DNA of 64,000 nucleotides from IMG/VR virus record IMGVR_UViG_3300035158_000293, positions 59,799 through 123,798 of that record. The stretch is one strand, 5' to 3'. The notes below the pieces were generated by a model. The model did not search any database. It saw only the letters and a program-made list of their open reading frames with translations, and was not told the DNA's origin. Source of the stretch: a virus. Positions 49,374 through 59,000 of this stretch are shown in pieces (position 1 is the stretch's first letter; each line of letters begins with the position of its first letter). Position numbers and translations under genes: made by a program.

Positions 49374-50405
49374 TCACCCCCGCAATTTCTCTGCACGTTT
49401 GAAGGGTTTCAAAAACTTCTCAGGGTCGCCAAGAACGGAATTGAATTTCAAGCGTTTACAAAACCGAAGGAAGCCGTAGAGATCGACTTTCGGTTTGCGC
49501 TTCAGTATTGTGTTTAGGACAGATAAACCGCCGAACGAGTTCTTCAGATCAATACCTCGAATTACGTCGTCCAACCACCGCGCACTCTCCACGATGTTCT
49601 GCTCATATTTGCGGAGCTTACCCTCTTTCGCCTCCAAAAGACGCACCAAGGCCCTCATCTTTTGCCGCGGGGTTGTATAAGTCTCCAACTCCTCGCGGTA
49701 GTCCTCACACAAACTCTTTGCTCTTTTCTGTCCACAACCCGCCGCGCCGGGGATGCCATCAGACGGGTCGCCAATAAGTGCTTTTGCCACCAAATACAAC
49801 GAAAGCGGAAACCCGGTGCGCTCCTCAAAATTATCTGTGTCTATGAATTCTTTCTTCGACAAATTCCAAATGTCCGCACCCATCGCCACACATTGCCACA
49901 AGTCTTTGTCCCCTGTGACTACAATAGGTCTCGGCCCACCCTTCTTTACTACGGCCTGAACACAAGCGGCCACCGCGTCGTCAGCTTCTCTGTCTTGGAA
50001 GCTAGAACACACCACGCCGAGCAACTCCAGCAGATCACGAGCCAAATCCAACTGTCGAAATAACTGTTCTTCTTCTTCCTCTGTAAACCTGTCCTTCCGG
50101 TTCTTTTTTCGTGCTTCCTTGTAGTGCTCAAAAAGCTCTCTCCGAAATTCAGGCACGCCGCAATCAAAAAAAGCCACAATCCGACCTGCGTTGACGCCGG
50201 GTAACGCCAACAATGCCCTCAGAGACGTGAGCGTGCGATAAACACCGCCCGTAACAATTGTTTTTGTGTCTGCAACGCCTTCGGTGCGCACACCCTGCAC
50301 ACGCTCGACCACTTTCAAATCGTCGTGGGCCGTAACCATAATGTTGCGGTAAATAAACGAATTGGCGTCGATTACTACTGTTCGCGGTGGTTTATGCACC
50401 ATCAT
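49374..50405 (-). CDS. FEN/PolA-type 5'-3' exonuclease (T4 RNase H type)
   Basis: Motifs VVIDANSFIYR, FQDREADDAVAACV, VTGDKDLWQC, and helix-hairpin GDPSDGIPGAAGCGQK. A 343-aa enzyme removing RNA primers or flaps. ATG 50405 (or 50402) after AGGAGG. It fits with the polymerase, which lacks a 5' nuclease domain. Confidence 0.9.
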   Translation of the reverse strand: MMVHKPPRTVVIDANSFIYRNIMVTAHDDLKVVERVQGVRTEGVADTKTIVTGGVYRTLTSLRALLALPGVNAGRIVAFFDCGVPEFRRELFEHYKEARKKNRKDRFTEEEEEQLFRQLDLARDLLELLGVVCSSFQDREADDAVAACVQAVVKKGGPRPIVVTGDKDLWQCVAMGADIWNLSKKEFIDTDNFEERTGFPLSLYLVAKALIGDPSDGIPGAAGCGQKRAKSLCEDYREELETYTTPRQKMRALVRLLEAKEGKLRKYEQNIVESARWLDDVIRGIDLKNSFGGLSVLNTILKRKPKVDLYGFLRFCKRLKFNSVLGDPEKFLKPFKRAEKLRG

Positions 50406-50709
50406 CGGGCCTCCTAATCTTTTTGCGAACGCACTTGTTAGCCATGAACCTATCCACCGCCGCAGTAATACAGGCTTTCAACTCTGCGTGGTCCTGATTT
50501 GTAAACGTGTCCACCGTATCCGCTACAACAACAACACCATCCGGCAAGTCCTCTGTCGGAACTCCGTGGTACCCTCTATCCCCAAGCATGTGGCGATTGA
50601 CGGCCACATCCACAGAATTTGACCCCTTCAAGCGCTTGGAAATTTTCCGAACAGCACTATCAGGAGACTTCGCCGTAACATCGAAAACCACGGTTATGCG
50701 AAAACGCAT
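50392..50709 (-). CDS. Hypothetical protein, 105 aa
   Basis: ATG 50709. N-terminal half RITVVFDVTAKSPDSAVRK resembles a small alpha/beta (ferredoxin-like) domain; CITAAVDRFMANKCVRKK at the end is basic. Overlaps the exonuclease start by 14 nt. Confidence 0.6.
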   Translation of the reverse strand: MRFRITVVFDVTAKSPDSAVRKISKRLKGSNSVDVAVNRHMLGDRGYHGVPTEDLPDGVVVVADTVDTFTNQDHAELKACITAAVDRFMANKCVRKKIRRPDDGA

Positions 50710-50717
50710 GTTACCCC

Positions 50718-51254
50718 CTATGCACCCTCTGAATCAACGTCATCGGGTGGGCTTTCCCCTTCTTCGCGCAAAAGCTTCGCCAACTCATAACCTTTCCGTG
50801 TACTGCTCCGCACTACGTCGTCCGTAAAATTGTAAACTGTCGCGCCCACAATGTCCGAGATCAACTGCGCGACTTCCAAAGGTAACTCGGAAATTTGAAC
50901 CCCCAACACCTCTGCCACGGCGGTCAAAAGCTCATACCACACCTCGTCGTAGTACTCTTCATCAACGACCTCTCCCTCCATATCGGAAACTTCGTCGAGA
51001 TCGTGCTGGCGATGCCACTCGTCAACCCACTTCATGTACTTCTGATAGTTTGCCAAAACCGTTTTCTCCGGCGTCGTTTCCTTAACCCCTTGCACCTGTA
51101 AGCCGAGGAAAAAGACCCCACGCCACGGGGTCGTGGTGTCTTTAGGTGAGAGCCCGTCGAGATTCGCAAATGAAAACATAGGTGTGTCATAGCCCGCTTG
51201 GTGTGCTAATTGACACATGAGCTTGTACAACGCCAGAAACTCACGCTTCTTCAT
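50718..51254 (-). CDS. Hypothetical protein, 178 aa
   Basis: ATG 51254 after the ParB-like gene's terminator. Contains a strongly acidic segment (DMEGEVVDEEYYDEVWYE) and ends DDVDSEGA. No family recognised. Confidence 0.65.
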   Translation of the reverse strand: MKKREFLALYKLMCQLAHQAGYDTPMFSFANLDGLSPKDTTTPWRGVFFLGLQVQGVKETTPEKTVLANYQKYMKWVDEWHRQHDLDEVSDMEGEVVDEEYYDEVWYELLTAVAEVLGVQISELPLEVAQLISDIVGATVYNFTDDVVRSSTRKGYELAKLLREEGESPPDDVDSEGA

Positions 51255-51281
51255 GCTACAACCACCCTTAAAACGAACACG

Positions 51282-51318
51282 AAAAGAGGCAGGTATCGTC
51301 TCAAACGATGCCTGCCTC
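51282..51318 (-). terminator. Rho-independent terminator after parB-like gene
   Basis: Minus-strand stem GAGGCAGGCATCGT / ACGATACCTGCCTC (14 positions, one mismatch) with TTTT after it. Confidence 0.9.
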
Positions 51319-51336
51319 AAATGGTCGGGACCGGAT

Positions 51337-52659
51337 TCAGTCTTCGTCGATTTCAGCGAGGTCAGCATCGGAAGGCTCGTCGATCTCAACCCCCTCACCT
51401 TCCTCTTCCTCGACCTCTTCTTCGTAGTCTTCCACTTCTTCCGCATTCGGGTCGTACACAACCTCTGCGGCGACTTCGGGTTCCTCTTCGGGTTCCTCTT
51501 CGGGTTCCTCTTCGGGTTCCTCACCGTCGGCCTTCTTCTTGGCCTTCAGTTCTTTTTCCTCGTAGGCTTCCGCAATGGCTTTGATCATCGCATTCACCAC
51601 GGCGAGGTCTTTCTCGGCCTGAATCGGGTCTTCTGCTTCGCCGGGGTCCAGCGGAGGCAATTTGGGGTCGGCCAAATCACCACGCTCCCACAGAATAAGA
51701 CCCACGGCTCCGCGGGTTTCACAGTAGTCTAACGTCCCCACTTCGGACTCGGGGTCGTCGGTGTAAACCAAACCCGCTTCATTCAGATGGTAACAGTAAA
51801 ACGACAGGAGCTTGTTCTTCGCCCGCGCACCCTTCCAAACGTAGAGCGCCCGGTCGCGCTCGACGCCTTTTTTGTGTGTGGCAACCTCGCCGTCCTTCGT
51901 GCTTGTGGACATCTTCTCAGCGGTCTGTTTCGCCAAGGATTTGATCCGGCGAGCAGACGGCCCATTGTCCAACTCGCTCGCAATAGCCTCGCGAGTTTCG
52001 TCCGAGAGCTTGGCCGCTTCAAGAGCCGCCGTAGGTGTGAGCGTCCCGGCCCGAACCCTCTGCTGGATGTCATCGGGGGCTGTTACGAGCTTGATCCCGC
52101 GGCGCACGGTCCTCTCATGCACCCCTGTGCATTCACCGATCTTGACGATGGACCAGCCATGCTTCTTGCGCAATTCGTAGAAGGCACGGCCCATCTCAAT
52201 GTCATTCAGCCGGTGTCGGCTGTCTTGTGAATTCTCAGCCACCGACAAAGCCAACCTGCCCGCGGGGTCTTCTGTAAGGTGTGGGCGAATCATGACCTGA
52301 ATCGTGGCGAAACCCAACTCTGTACAGGCCGCGTGCCTACGGAACCCTGCGATGACTCGGTACTTGCCCTTCGCCTTGGGATCGGGGATGACGCTTATCG
52401 GATGGATTAGACCCTCTTCACCAATGGATGCCTTGAGGTTGGTCAAATCACCGATGTGCTCCCGTGGGTTGTCGTCGGGGTCCGCGATGATCTTGTCCAC
52501 CGGAAGCTCTGCCGACTCTGCCTTTGGCGGGGACAACACGTCCTGCGCTGTTGCTTGTTCTTCAACCTGCTCTTCGACCTGCTCACTACCCTTTTCGAGC
52601 TTCTCGGGAGCGAGTGTTTTTTTCTTGCCCTTCTTGGGCGACTTCTTCTTCTTGGCCAT
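51337..52659 (-). CDS. ParB-like DNA-binding protein, 440 aa
   Basis: ParB N-domain: LPVDKIIADPDDNPREH, GEEGLIHPISVIP, YRVIAGFRRHAACTELG. Then a KorB/ParB helix-turn-helix (KHGWSIVKIGECTGVHERTV) and a C-terminal acidic region with EEPEEEPEEEPE repeats. Phage ParB-like proteins act in segregation, or as transcription factors. No ParA is in the window. Its promoter at 52708-52736 has the dispersed palindrome, suggesting self-control. ATG 52659 after CAGGAG. Confidence 0.85.
   Translation of the reverse strand: MAKKKKSPKKGKKKTLAPEKLEKGSEQVEEQVEEQATAQDVLSPPKAESAELPVDKIIADPDDNPREHIGDLTNLKASIGEEGLIHPISVIPDPKAKGKYRVIAGFRRHAACTELGFATIQVMIRPHLTEDPAGRLALSVAENSQDSRHRLNDIEMGRAFYELRKKHGWSIVKIGECTGVHERTVRRGIKLVTAPDDIQQRVRAGTLTPTAALEAAKLSDETREAIASELDNGPSARRIKSLAKQTAEKMSTSTKDGEVATHKKGVERDRALYVWKGARAKNKLLSFYCYHLNEAGLVYTDDPESEVGTLDYCETRGAVGLILWERGDLADPKLPPLDPGEAEDPIQAEKDLAVVNAMIKAIAEAYEEKELKAKKKADGEEPEEEPEEEPEEEPEVAAEVVYDPNAEEVEDYEEEVEEEEGEGVEIDEPSDADLAEIDED
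51479..51522 (-). repeat. 12-nt tandem repeat in parB-like gene
   Basis: The unit ggttcctcttcg is repeated about four times in succession and encodes the EEPE repeats. Slippage at such repeats can vary tail length. Confidence 0.9.
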
Positions 52660-52707
52660 CTTGCACTCCTGTAAAAAAATGGGGTCAAACGTCTGTCCAC
52701 CACTTGA

Positions 52708-52736
52708 AGCTTACCACACGTTTGACACAATGTCAA
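52708..52736 (-). promoter_or_regulatory. parB-like gene promoter with palindrome over -35
   Basis: Minus-strand TTGACA (52731-52736), 17 bp, TAAGCT (52708-52713). The -35 is the first arm of the exact palindrome at 52722-52736, so binding would block RNA polymerase. Confidence 0.7.
52722..52736. promoter_or_regulatory. Dispersed palindrome, exact, over -35 of parB-like gene
   Basis: TTGACACAATGTCAA on plus; one arm is the -35 TTGACA. Confidence 0.92.
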
Positions 52737-52766
52737 TCTTTTTTTCCAGAATCTTCCGGTGGGGCG

Positions 52767-53969
52767 TCAATCTGCACCATTATCCTCGTCGTCCGCCACC
52801 AAATCGTGGAAAAAAGACGTCTCCGCAATCTGTTGGAGGTACGCTGCTTCCGCCGCTTCCCGAAATTCCACATCTTCCATCCGCTTCAGCCATTGTCCAC
52901 GTCGAAACTGAACCTCCGTCCACGGCGCTTGGTAGTAGCCCCCGCTGGTGGTTTTTATCACCTTTTGCCCTATCAGAAAATGGAACATTGTAAACTCGGG
53001 AGACGGACCATAACGGAAATCCAAAATCCATTTGCAGGACTGGTGTGGGGGGAAAATCTTGTTCTTCTCTATGTCGGCTGTCACCGTGTAGCCGATTTTC
53101 CGCGCAACCTTGTTGACTGTCTTTTTCAAAAAGGCTCGCCACACCTTAACACGAGTTGTAGCCGCGTAATCCACAGCAACCCCGCCAACGGTCGCCTGAT
53201 TTGTTCCAAAGCCGCCACTCCCACCGAACTGTGTACGTAGCTGATTTATAAACATCAAATGCACATCGGACCTAGCCACGCGCCGGTATGCTTTTCGGCA
53301 ACCTTCCGACATGGATTTCGCCAAGCCTGCCGGTCTCTTTTTGTCAGTCGCAGAAGCCGCTTCCCACTCGTCTCTCGGAATAGACGCCGCTATTGAATCC
53401 CACACGATTAAAATAGGGGGTTTCTCTCCCGTCTTCAGCCCGTCAATGGTGTCCAAACAAGCCCATAGAGTATCCCAACACTCCTCCACATCCTTGGGAG
53501 TAGAACGGATAACTCGGCTCTCGTCAATACCCAACTGCACGAGCTTACGCTTCTCCAACGAATTCTCTGTGTCAATGTAGTAACAAAGCCCACCAATATC
53601 CAGACAGGACTTGACGGCTATGTGTGACAAGGCACTTTTACCGCTACCCTCCTTGCCAAATATCTCGCTAATACGACCGACAGGCCACCCACCACCTAAA
53701 ATTTCATCGAGGTTGGCAAAGCCTGTGGGAAGCCATTCTTCCACGTCGGATAAGAGATCGTCTTGCAGAACATTGACATCGTCCTTGTTGGCCACCTTCT
53801 TCTTGATCGCCTGTGCCAACGATCCTGTGAGCGCCTTTACGCTGGCAAGATCAGGTTTTTTAGCTTTCTTTTTTCCGTTTTTTGGCTTTTCGGCGTCTTT
53901 TGCCGTTGCGCCCCGCTTCGAGGCCATCTCTTTCGTCTTCGCGTTTTTCTTCGCTCGTTTTTTCGGCAT
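52767..53969 (-). CDS. recA: RecA/UvsX-like recombinase, 400 aa
   Basis: Walker A GKEGSGKS at residues 105-112, Walker B ILIVWDSIAA, loop L1/L2 regions ending SDVHLMFINQLRTQFGG and FGTNQATVGGVAVDYAAT (ring-forming NQ-x-R variant). The first 45 residues are Lys-rich, overlapping the previous gene in another frame by 110 nt. ATG 53969 follows AAGGAGAAAC. Strand exchange in phage recombination and replication. Confidence 0.93.
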   Translation of the reverse strand: MPKKRAKKNAKTKEMASKRGATAKDAEKPKNGKKKAKKPDLASVKALTGSLAQAIKKKVANKDDVNVLQDDLLSDVEEWLPTGFANLDEILGGGWPVGRISEIFGKEGSGKSALSHIAVKSCLDIGGLCYYIDTENSLEKRKLVQLGIDESRVIRSTPKDVEECWDTLWACLDTIDGLKTGEKPPILIVWDSIAASIPRDEWEAASATDKKRPAGLAKSMSEGCRKAYRRVARSDVHLMFINQLRTQFGGSGGFGTNQATVGGVAVDYAATTRVKVWRAFLKKTVNKVARKIGYTVTADIEKNKIFPPHQSCKWILDFRYGPSPEFTMFHFLIGQKVIKTTSGGYYQAPWTEVQFRRGQWLKRMEDVEFREAAEAAYLQQIAETSFFHDLVADDEDNGAD

Positions 53970-54240
53970 GTAGTTTCTCCTTGTCTCGCGCCAACGCTAT
54001 AAGGGCATCAAGACCACCGGACTCTAACGCCGTGTGGAACTCTTCCCATAGACCCAACTCATTTAGGAGCGCGATACCGTAAGCACGCTCTACGTCCTTC
54101 TCCAATTCAAGCATGTCCGCTTCTGGATCATCCCCCAACTCACGGGTTATCTCTGCATGCGGTTTCAACGTCTCGTACTTGCGAACCCGCAACGCAGGAC
54201 CAAAACCCATAGTCACGATGTCACCTTTCCTGTAAGCCAT
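53860..54240 (-). CDS. Hypothetical protein, 126 aa, overlaps recA
   Basis: ATG 54240 after AGGAAAGGTG. Starts YRKGDIVTMGFGPALRVRK, an SH3-like start. The last 35 residues are basic and lie in another frame over the recA start. The overlap may force the shared basic composition. Function unknown. Confidence 0.65.
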   Translation of the reverse strand: MAYRKGDIVTMGFGPALRVRKYETLKPHAEITRELGDDPEADMLELEKDVERAYGIALLNELGLWEEFHTALESGGLDALIALARDKEKLHAEKTSEEKREDERDGLEAGRNGKRRRKAKKRKKES

Positions 54241-54266
54241 CTCAGCCCCCTGCTATTACAACGCTG

Positions 54267-54307
54267 AAAAATGTAGGGGGGTACACGGCCAAATGTACCC
54301 CCTCTAC
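54267..54307 (-). terminator. Rho-independent terminator after SSB gene
   Basis: Minus-strand GGGGGTACA / TGTACCCCC stem, extended by GTAG/CTAC, then ATTTTT. Closes the SSB-like gene. Confidence 0.85.
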
Positions 54308-54324
54308 CGTGCGTGGTGGGAGAA

Positions 54325-55560
54325 TTACTTCGCCTTCTTCTTGATCTTGGAAGACGCCGGTTTCTTCGGTACAGAACCCTTCTTGCGCTTGGACTTCTTA
54401 CGCTTGGGCTTGACCTCTTTCGGCGGCTCTACAATCTTGAATGAGCCTTCGTAAAGCCCCCAAGTGTCCTCGAAGCCGTCAACTTCGACGTCGTAGAAGA
54501 TGTCACCATCCTCGTCCTCACCTTCACCCACGATACGTCCGCGGTATGTCGGTTCGTCCTCTTCGTCCTCGTCAACAAACTCCACAAGGGTTTCCCCGAT
54601 TACGATTTCACCCGAGGTTCCTTCATCCTCAGCCTCTTCTTCGTAATCCTCGTCGGTTTCGGGCTCTTCTCCCTCGTCGGGAACACGGCCCTTATCGGGG
54701 AAGTCTGTTTCTACCTCTTCCGCACCCTCATCCTCTTCAGGCTCCTCTTCCTCCTGCGCCTTGCGCTTGGTTCTGGCTTTCTGCTTCGCGCTGTTTGACG
54801 CGAGCCCCTTCTTGCGCTTCTTGCTCGCTTTGCCGCTCCGCCGTTCTTCGGGGAGGTAGTCCTCTGGAATGGGTTCGTGTGATAGGAGCGAGTACAAGTC
54901 CTGCAACACGTCCCAATCGGGTTTGCGCAGGTTCCCCTCCAGATCGAAGGCTTCGCACGCCTCAACGATTGCTTGCAGGGCTTCCTCGTCGTCCACAATC
55001 GGAGAGGGGTCTTGGAATTTGACCGAGTATTCGGTGTCCAAACCCGAACCGTATTTGCGCACGATGAAGTTACGCCCGGTGACAGGATCGCTGATGTCGT
55101 CGGGGTCGTCTCCGAGGTCTTCGTCACCAATGATGAATTCACACAAAGCCATGTAGACTGTTTTACGAGCCGGGAAAATTCGGATGTTCGGCTTCGTGGG
55201 ATCGTCCCCAAGGTTGGCCATGTCAAGCACAGCAAGGTAGTACCGCGTGCTCTGCGTGATCAGATTGCGGAGTTCTTCCTTTTCCTCTTTCGAGGCTTCC
55301 CGCCGCATCTCCGTCAGAAGATCAGCCACGGGATCAGGGTCGCCCCACGTCTCAGGACTTACAGTTCCACCACCACGTTCACCAACAGAGGGTGAATAGT
55401 ATTCCACGACCTGCTTGCCCGGCAACTCTCCTGCTTTGATGGGGAGTAGACGGTACAGACCGCGCTTGAAACCCTTCATGCGAATGAAGAGCCCCTGCGA
55501 CATGTCGTTCATTTCGCGCTTCAGCCTCTTGCGAAGCTTGTCCAAGTTGGCTCTAGCCAT
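54325..55560 (-). CDS. gp32-like single-strand DNA-binding protein, 411 aa
   Basis: The core is basic with GLYRLLPIKAG, YYSPSVGERGGG, ETWGDPDPVADLL and NIRIFPARKTVYMALCEF, following T4 gp32 layout (core OB region then an acidic tail). The C-terminal third is highly acidic (EEEPEEDEGAEEVE) and ends in Lys-rich sequence. ATG 55560 in an operon between polymerase and recA. Cys ligands of T4's zinc site are not evident. Confidence 0.72.
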   Translation of the reverse strand: MARANLDKLRKRLKREMNDMSQGLFIRMKGFKRGLYRLLPIKAGELPGKQVVEYYSPSVGERGGGTVSPETWGDPDPVADLLTEMRREASKEEKEELRNLITQSTRYYLAVLDMANLGDDPTKPNIRIFPARKTVYMALCEFIIGDEDLGDDPDDISDPVTGRNFIVRKYGSGLDTEYSVKFQDPSPIVDDEEALQAIVEACEAFDLEGNLRKPDWDVLQDLYSLLSHEPIPEDYLPEERRSGKASKKRKKGLASNSAKQKARTKRKAQEEEEPEEDEGAEEVETDFPDKGRVPDEGEEPETDEDYEEEAEDEGTSGEIVIGETLVEFVDEDEEDEPTYRGRIVGEGEDEDGDIFYDVEVDGFEDTWGLYEGSFKIVEPPKEVKPKRKKSKRKKGSVPKKPASSKIKKKAK

Positions 55561-56074
55561 CTTCGGTCCTTTCCTTCCTTATGGAAGATTGGTACAGTAA
55601 ACCTTGTAAAATTTTGCACCTGTGCTCGTGTGCGTCCTTAATCGCCCGAAGTAAACCGTAGTGCTCTCGGGTATCTTTCAACGCCCTGCGCAGAGTAACC
55701 ACCGGCTTGTCTCGTTGGACGTAAGATCGTATTTCGCCCTCGCGATATTCACCTGCTTCCTCTGCCCGCCAATTGCGGTGGATTAAATCCGCCTCGGCTA
55801 CCGCCCTATCCAACTCCGCTTCCAATTCTCGCACTTTCGCCAAAACCCGCTCGGCTTGGTACGCCCAAAAAGCAAATCTCGCAGGGGCTTTCTTGGCTTC
55901 ACTTTTGATTTCTCGTGGAGCATCAGGTATCAACAACTCCTCATGAGGATCAAAGTGAACTACTTTGTCACCCTCGAGCTTCACCCTAATCAGAATACCA
56001 TTCAGGTATTCTTCTGCACGCCCCAGTATTCGAGCCGTTTGCTTGTTTCTAGGCCGTCTCGGGCCTTTAGCCAT
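55553..56074 (-). CDS. Hypothetical helical protein, 173 aa
   Basis: ATG 56074 after GAGGTAGTC. Long helices (AYQAERVLAKVRELEAELD, TLRRALKDTREHYGLLRAIK) predict a coiled coil. Between polymerase and SSB in the operon; a recombination mediator or loader is possible from position only. Confidence 0.65.
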   Translation of the reverse strand: MAKGPRRPRNKQTARILGRAEEYLNGILIRVKLEGDKVVHFDPHEELLIPDAPREIKSEAKKAPARFAFWAYQAERVLAKVRELEAELDRAVAEADLIHRNWRAEEAGEYREGEIRSYVQRDKPVVTLRRALKDTREHYGLLRAIKDAHEHRCKILQGLLYQSSIRKERTEDG

Positions 56075-56081
56075 GACTACC

Positions 56082-59000
56082 TCACCACAACACGCTCTTC
56101 TCTGCTTTGGTGGACATAACTTCCCACAACTCGTCCACACTCACAGGATCGCGTATGGTTTTGCCGTCTTCATCATAAAGCGGAGTATTGGCCGTGGTTC
56201 CGATCTTGTACGGGTCGAAATCAACCATTGATCGCCATGTAGGGCCTATCTCACAATCGGAACGTATTGGCACCCGCAACCAATCCCAGTCGAGACCCGG
56301 TAGAGCCTCGTCGGAGTATTTCGGTAAGTTCTCCATCACCTCCTTTACCATGCACGACAATTCCAAAAATTCATCCACATGGCAATCAAATATGATTGAG
56401 TCGTGAACCGTAAGGATCATCTTAGACTGAAAACCGCGTTTTTGCATCCTGCGGTGCAGTAACACGATTGACATTAACGTCATGTCCCCTGCGGCTGACT
56501 GGATAGGGAAATTTGTGGCTTGTCGCAACGCACGCGCAATAATCTTATTATCACCGCTGAATACTTCGGGTAGCCGTCGTTTGCGGCCTGTAAACGTCTC
56601 AATAAAGCCTGTTTTCTGAACATGATCGTGCAATGCTTCAATGCCTGCCGCCAAGCCGGGCCGGACTTCGAAAAACTTATCCATTAGAGCTTGACATTCT
56701 TCTATTGACATGAAAATGCCGTCGCCTTGCAAAGAACCCTGTAATCCGGGAGCCCCTATGCCATAGATTATACCGAAATTGACACGCTTGGCACGGGTAC
56801 GCCAACTCTTCTGATCCTTTTTTGGCAGCGCGTAGTACTCCTCTGGCGACAAATCTGAGATAGCTATACCACTCAACGTATGGAGGTCTTCGTCGTCGAG
56901 GTACGCTTGTATCATGTCAGCATCGTCGAAGTAACAGGCCGCTACACGCAACTCTATCTGTGAAAAGTCTGCCTGCATGAGCAAGCCCGCGTCACCAAAA
57001 CGTGAAATGTATGCCTGTTTGATCTTCGCGTCGCCTTTGTTCGGCACATTCTGCAAATTAGGTGACGATGAACTCAAACGTCCGGTCACAGTCCCATGAA
57101 TTTTGTAGGTTGAATGGACGTAATCATTCGGATCACGTCGTTCGCGTAACGACCGTACAAAAGTATTACGCAATACGGCTACACCACGGTACTCTAAAAC
57201 CTTCTCACACAAGGCATTTCCGCCGCTTTTGTATGCCTGCAACACGTCCTCTTTTGTTGAAAAGTGTTGCCATTCTTTATTCGCAATCGCTTCCTCAACC
57301 ACCTCGTCGAACTCCAACCGGTCGTTTTCTTTTTGCTCCCGCTGGAACCTGTCGTACAAGCGGTCAAAGCCGGTGTTTGTTAATTCGGTCGGGCGTTCTC
57401 CGTAGTAATCAAAAAGGACATACTGCAACTGCACCCACGAACCGGGGTTGAACTCACCACCTTTGACATTGATCCCTCGATTTGGAGCCTCCGCCACGAA
57501 TTGGCACACCGGAGGCAAAAGACTGATTTCCCGCTCAAGCCTCTCCATAATCTCGGAGTACTCTGCCCACAAAAACTCGGCTACATCTGGATCGACTTTC
57601 GCCCCGTTGTACTCCATTTCCGCCAATGCCGCGCTCAACTGCGGAAAGAAAACCTCGGCCAACGTGCGGAGCTTCGGATTGTCCACGTACTCTTCTTCTG
57701 CGCACAAACCGGCGTCTACACGAACCGTAACGTCGGCGTCCATCGCCGCGTATTTGAACAACAACTCGCCGGGGATATTGGCGTAACTACCCTTGTGGGC
57801 AGGATCAGCCGCTTTATTTGCGTCCTTGTACCTTTCCAGTACGAGATCATAACCACCCATACCTGTATACGCGAAAGCCAACTGTTTTAACCCGTGGGTA
57901 CCCTGCTTTTCATTAAGCGTCAAGTGCGTCAACATAGTATCTCGAGCAACCTGCGGCGGGTCTGCACGTAAACCGTGTCGAATATGTTGACGGTCAAACT
58001 TTTCGTTCTGCGCTATGAAAGGGATTCGCTCGTCGGAAAGGAAATCACGAAGTAGTCCGCGCAAAACCTCACGCTCCTCTGAAGTCCAAGGGGCATCCAC
58101 ATGCTCCAAGGGTATTGTATAGCCTACACCCGCTGTATTTGACAAAGACACACACAACAACTGTGGGTATTTGGTGTCGAACGGGCTCAAGGAGCCTGTT
58201 TCTGTATCGTATGCAACCGGTGTGCCTTTGTTGATAGCAGAACTGCGCAACTGTTCCAGCAGGGTTTCGGCTTGTTCGAGGGTATTCACTACATGATATT
58301 CACCCTCACCAGCCAGCATCTCCACATCGTCCTGTAAAAAGCGAAGACTCCGATCTATCGCATCGCAAAAACGGTCAATCTCGTAATCGGCACGGAGGAT
58401 ATACGCGGGGTGTAAACAACCCAGTATCTTCAAGTTAGGGAACTCCGGGCGTGTACAATCGAGGAACTTGCCTGTGAACGTGGTAATACCCTTTTGCTCA
58501 GTTAAAAACTCCAACGGTACGTTGCCCATCGCGACTACCAACTGCGGCTTGCGCTCTGTGATCTCTTGTATAAGCGCAGGGCCACAGGCATGGATAATCG
58601 TTTTTGATGGTGTTCTGTTCAAGGGTGGGCGGCACCTTACCACATTCGTAACCCCATAAGACACGCCGTCATCACCGAAAACGTCCTCAAGGGCCATACG
58701 CAGTATTTTACCCGATTTGCCTACAAAAGCCTCGCCTCGGTCATCCTCAATCTTTCCGGGGGCCTCCCCAACAAACAACACAGAGCAGGGGGTCCATACT
58801 TCACGAATGCACGGGTGTTGGATTGTGTGGACCTCTTTTGTCTGAATCTTCTCTGCATCCCGTTGGTAGTCCTCTGCCAGCAGGTCATCGAAATCCTCAC
58901 GGAACGGAGCCAACGGGCAGTAAACACAGCCCGATTTGGGGTACTCACGTTGGTGTAAAACCTGCCGAACCATTGGGACTTCTTCGGGTTTTAACCTCTG

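Noticed and set aside
56468-56483. Palindrome-like TTGACATTAACGTCAT in the polymerase gene
   Set aside because: Has an extra base in the centre and arm mismatches.
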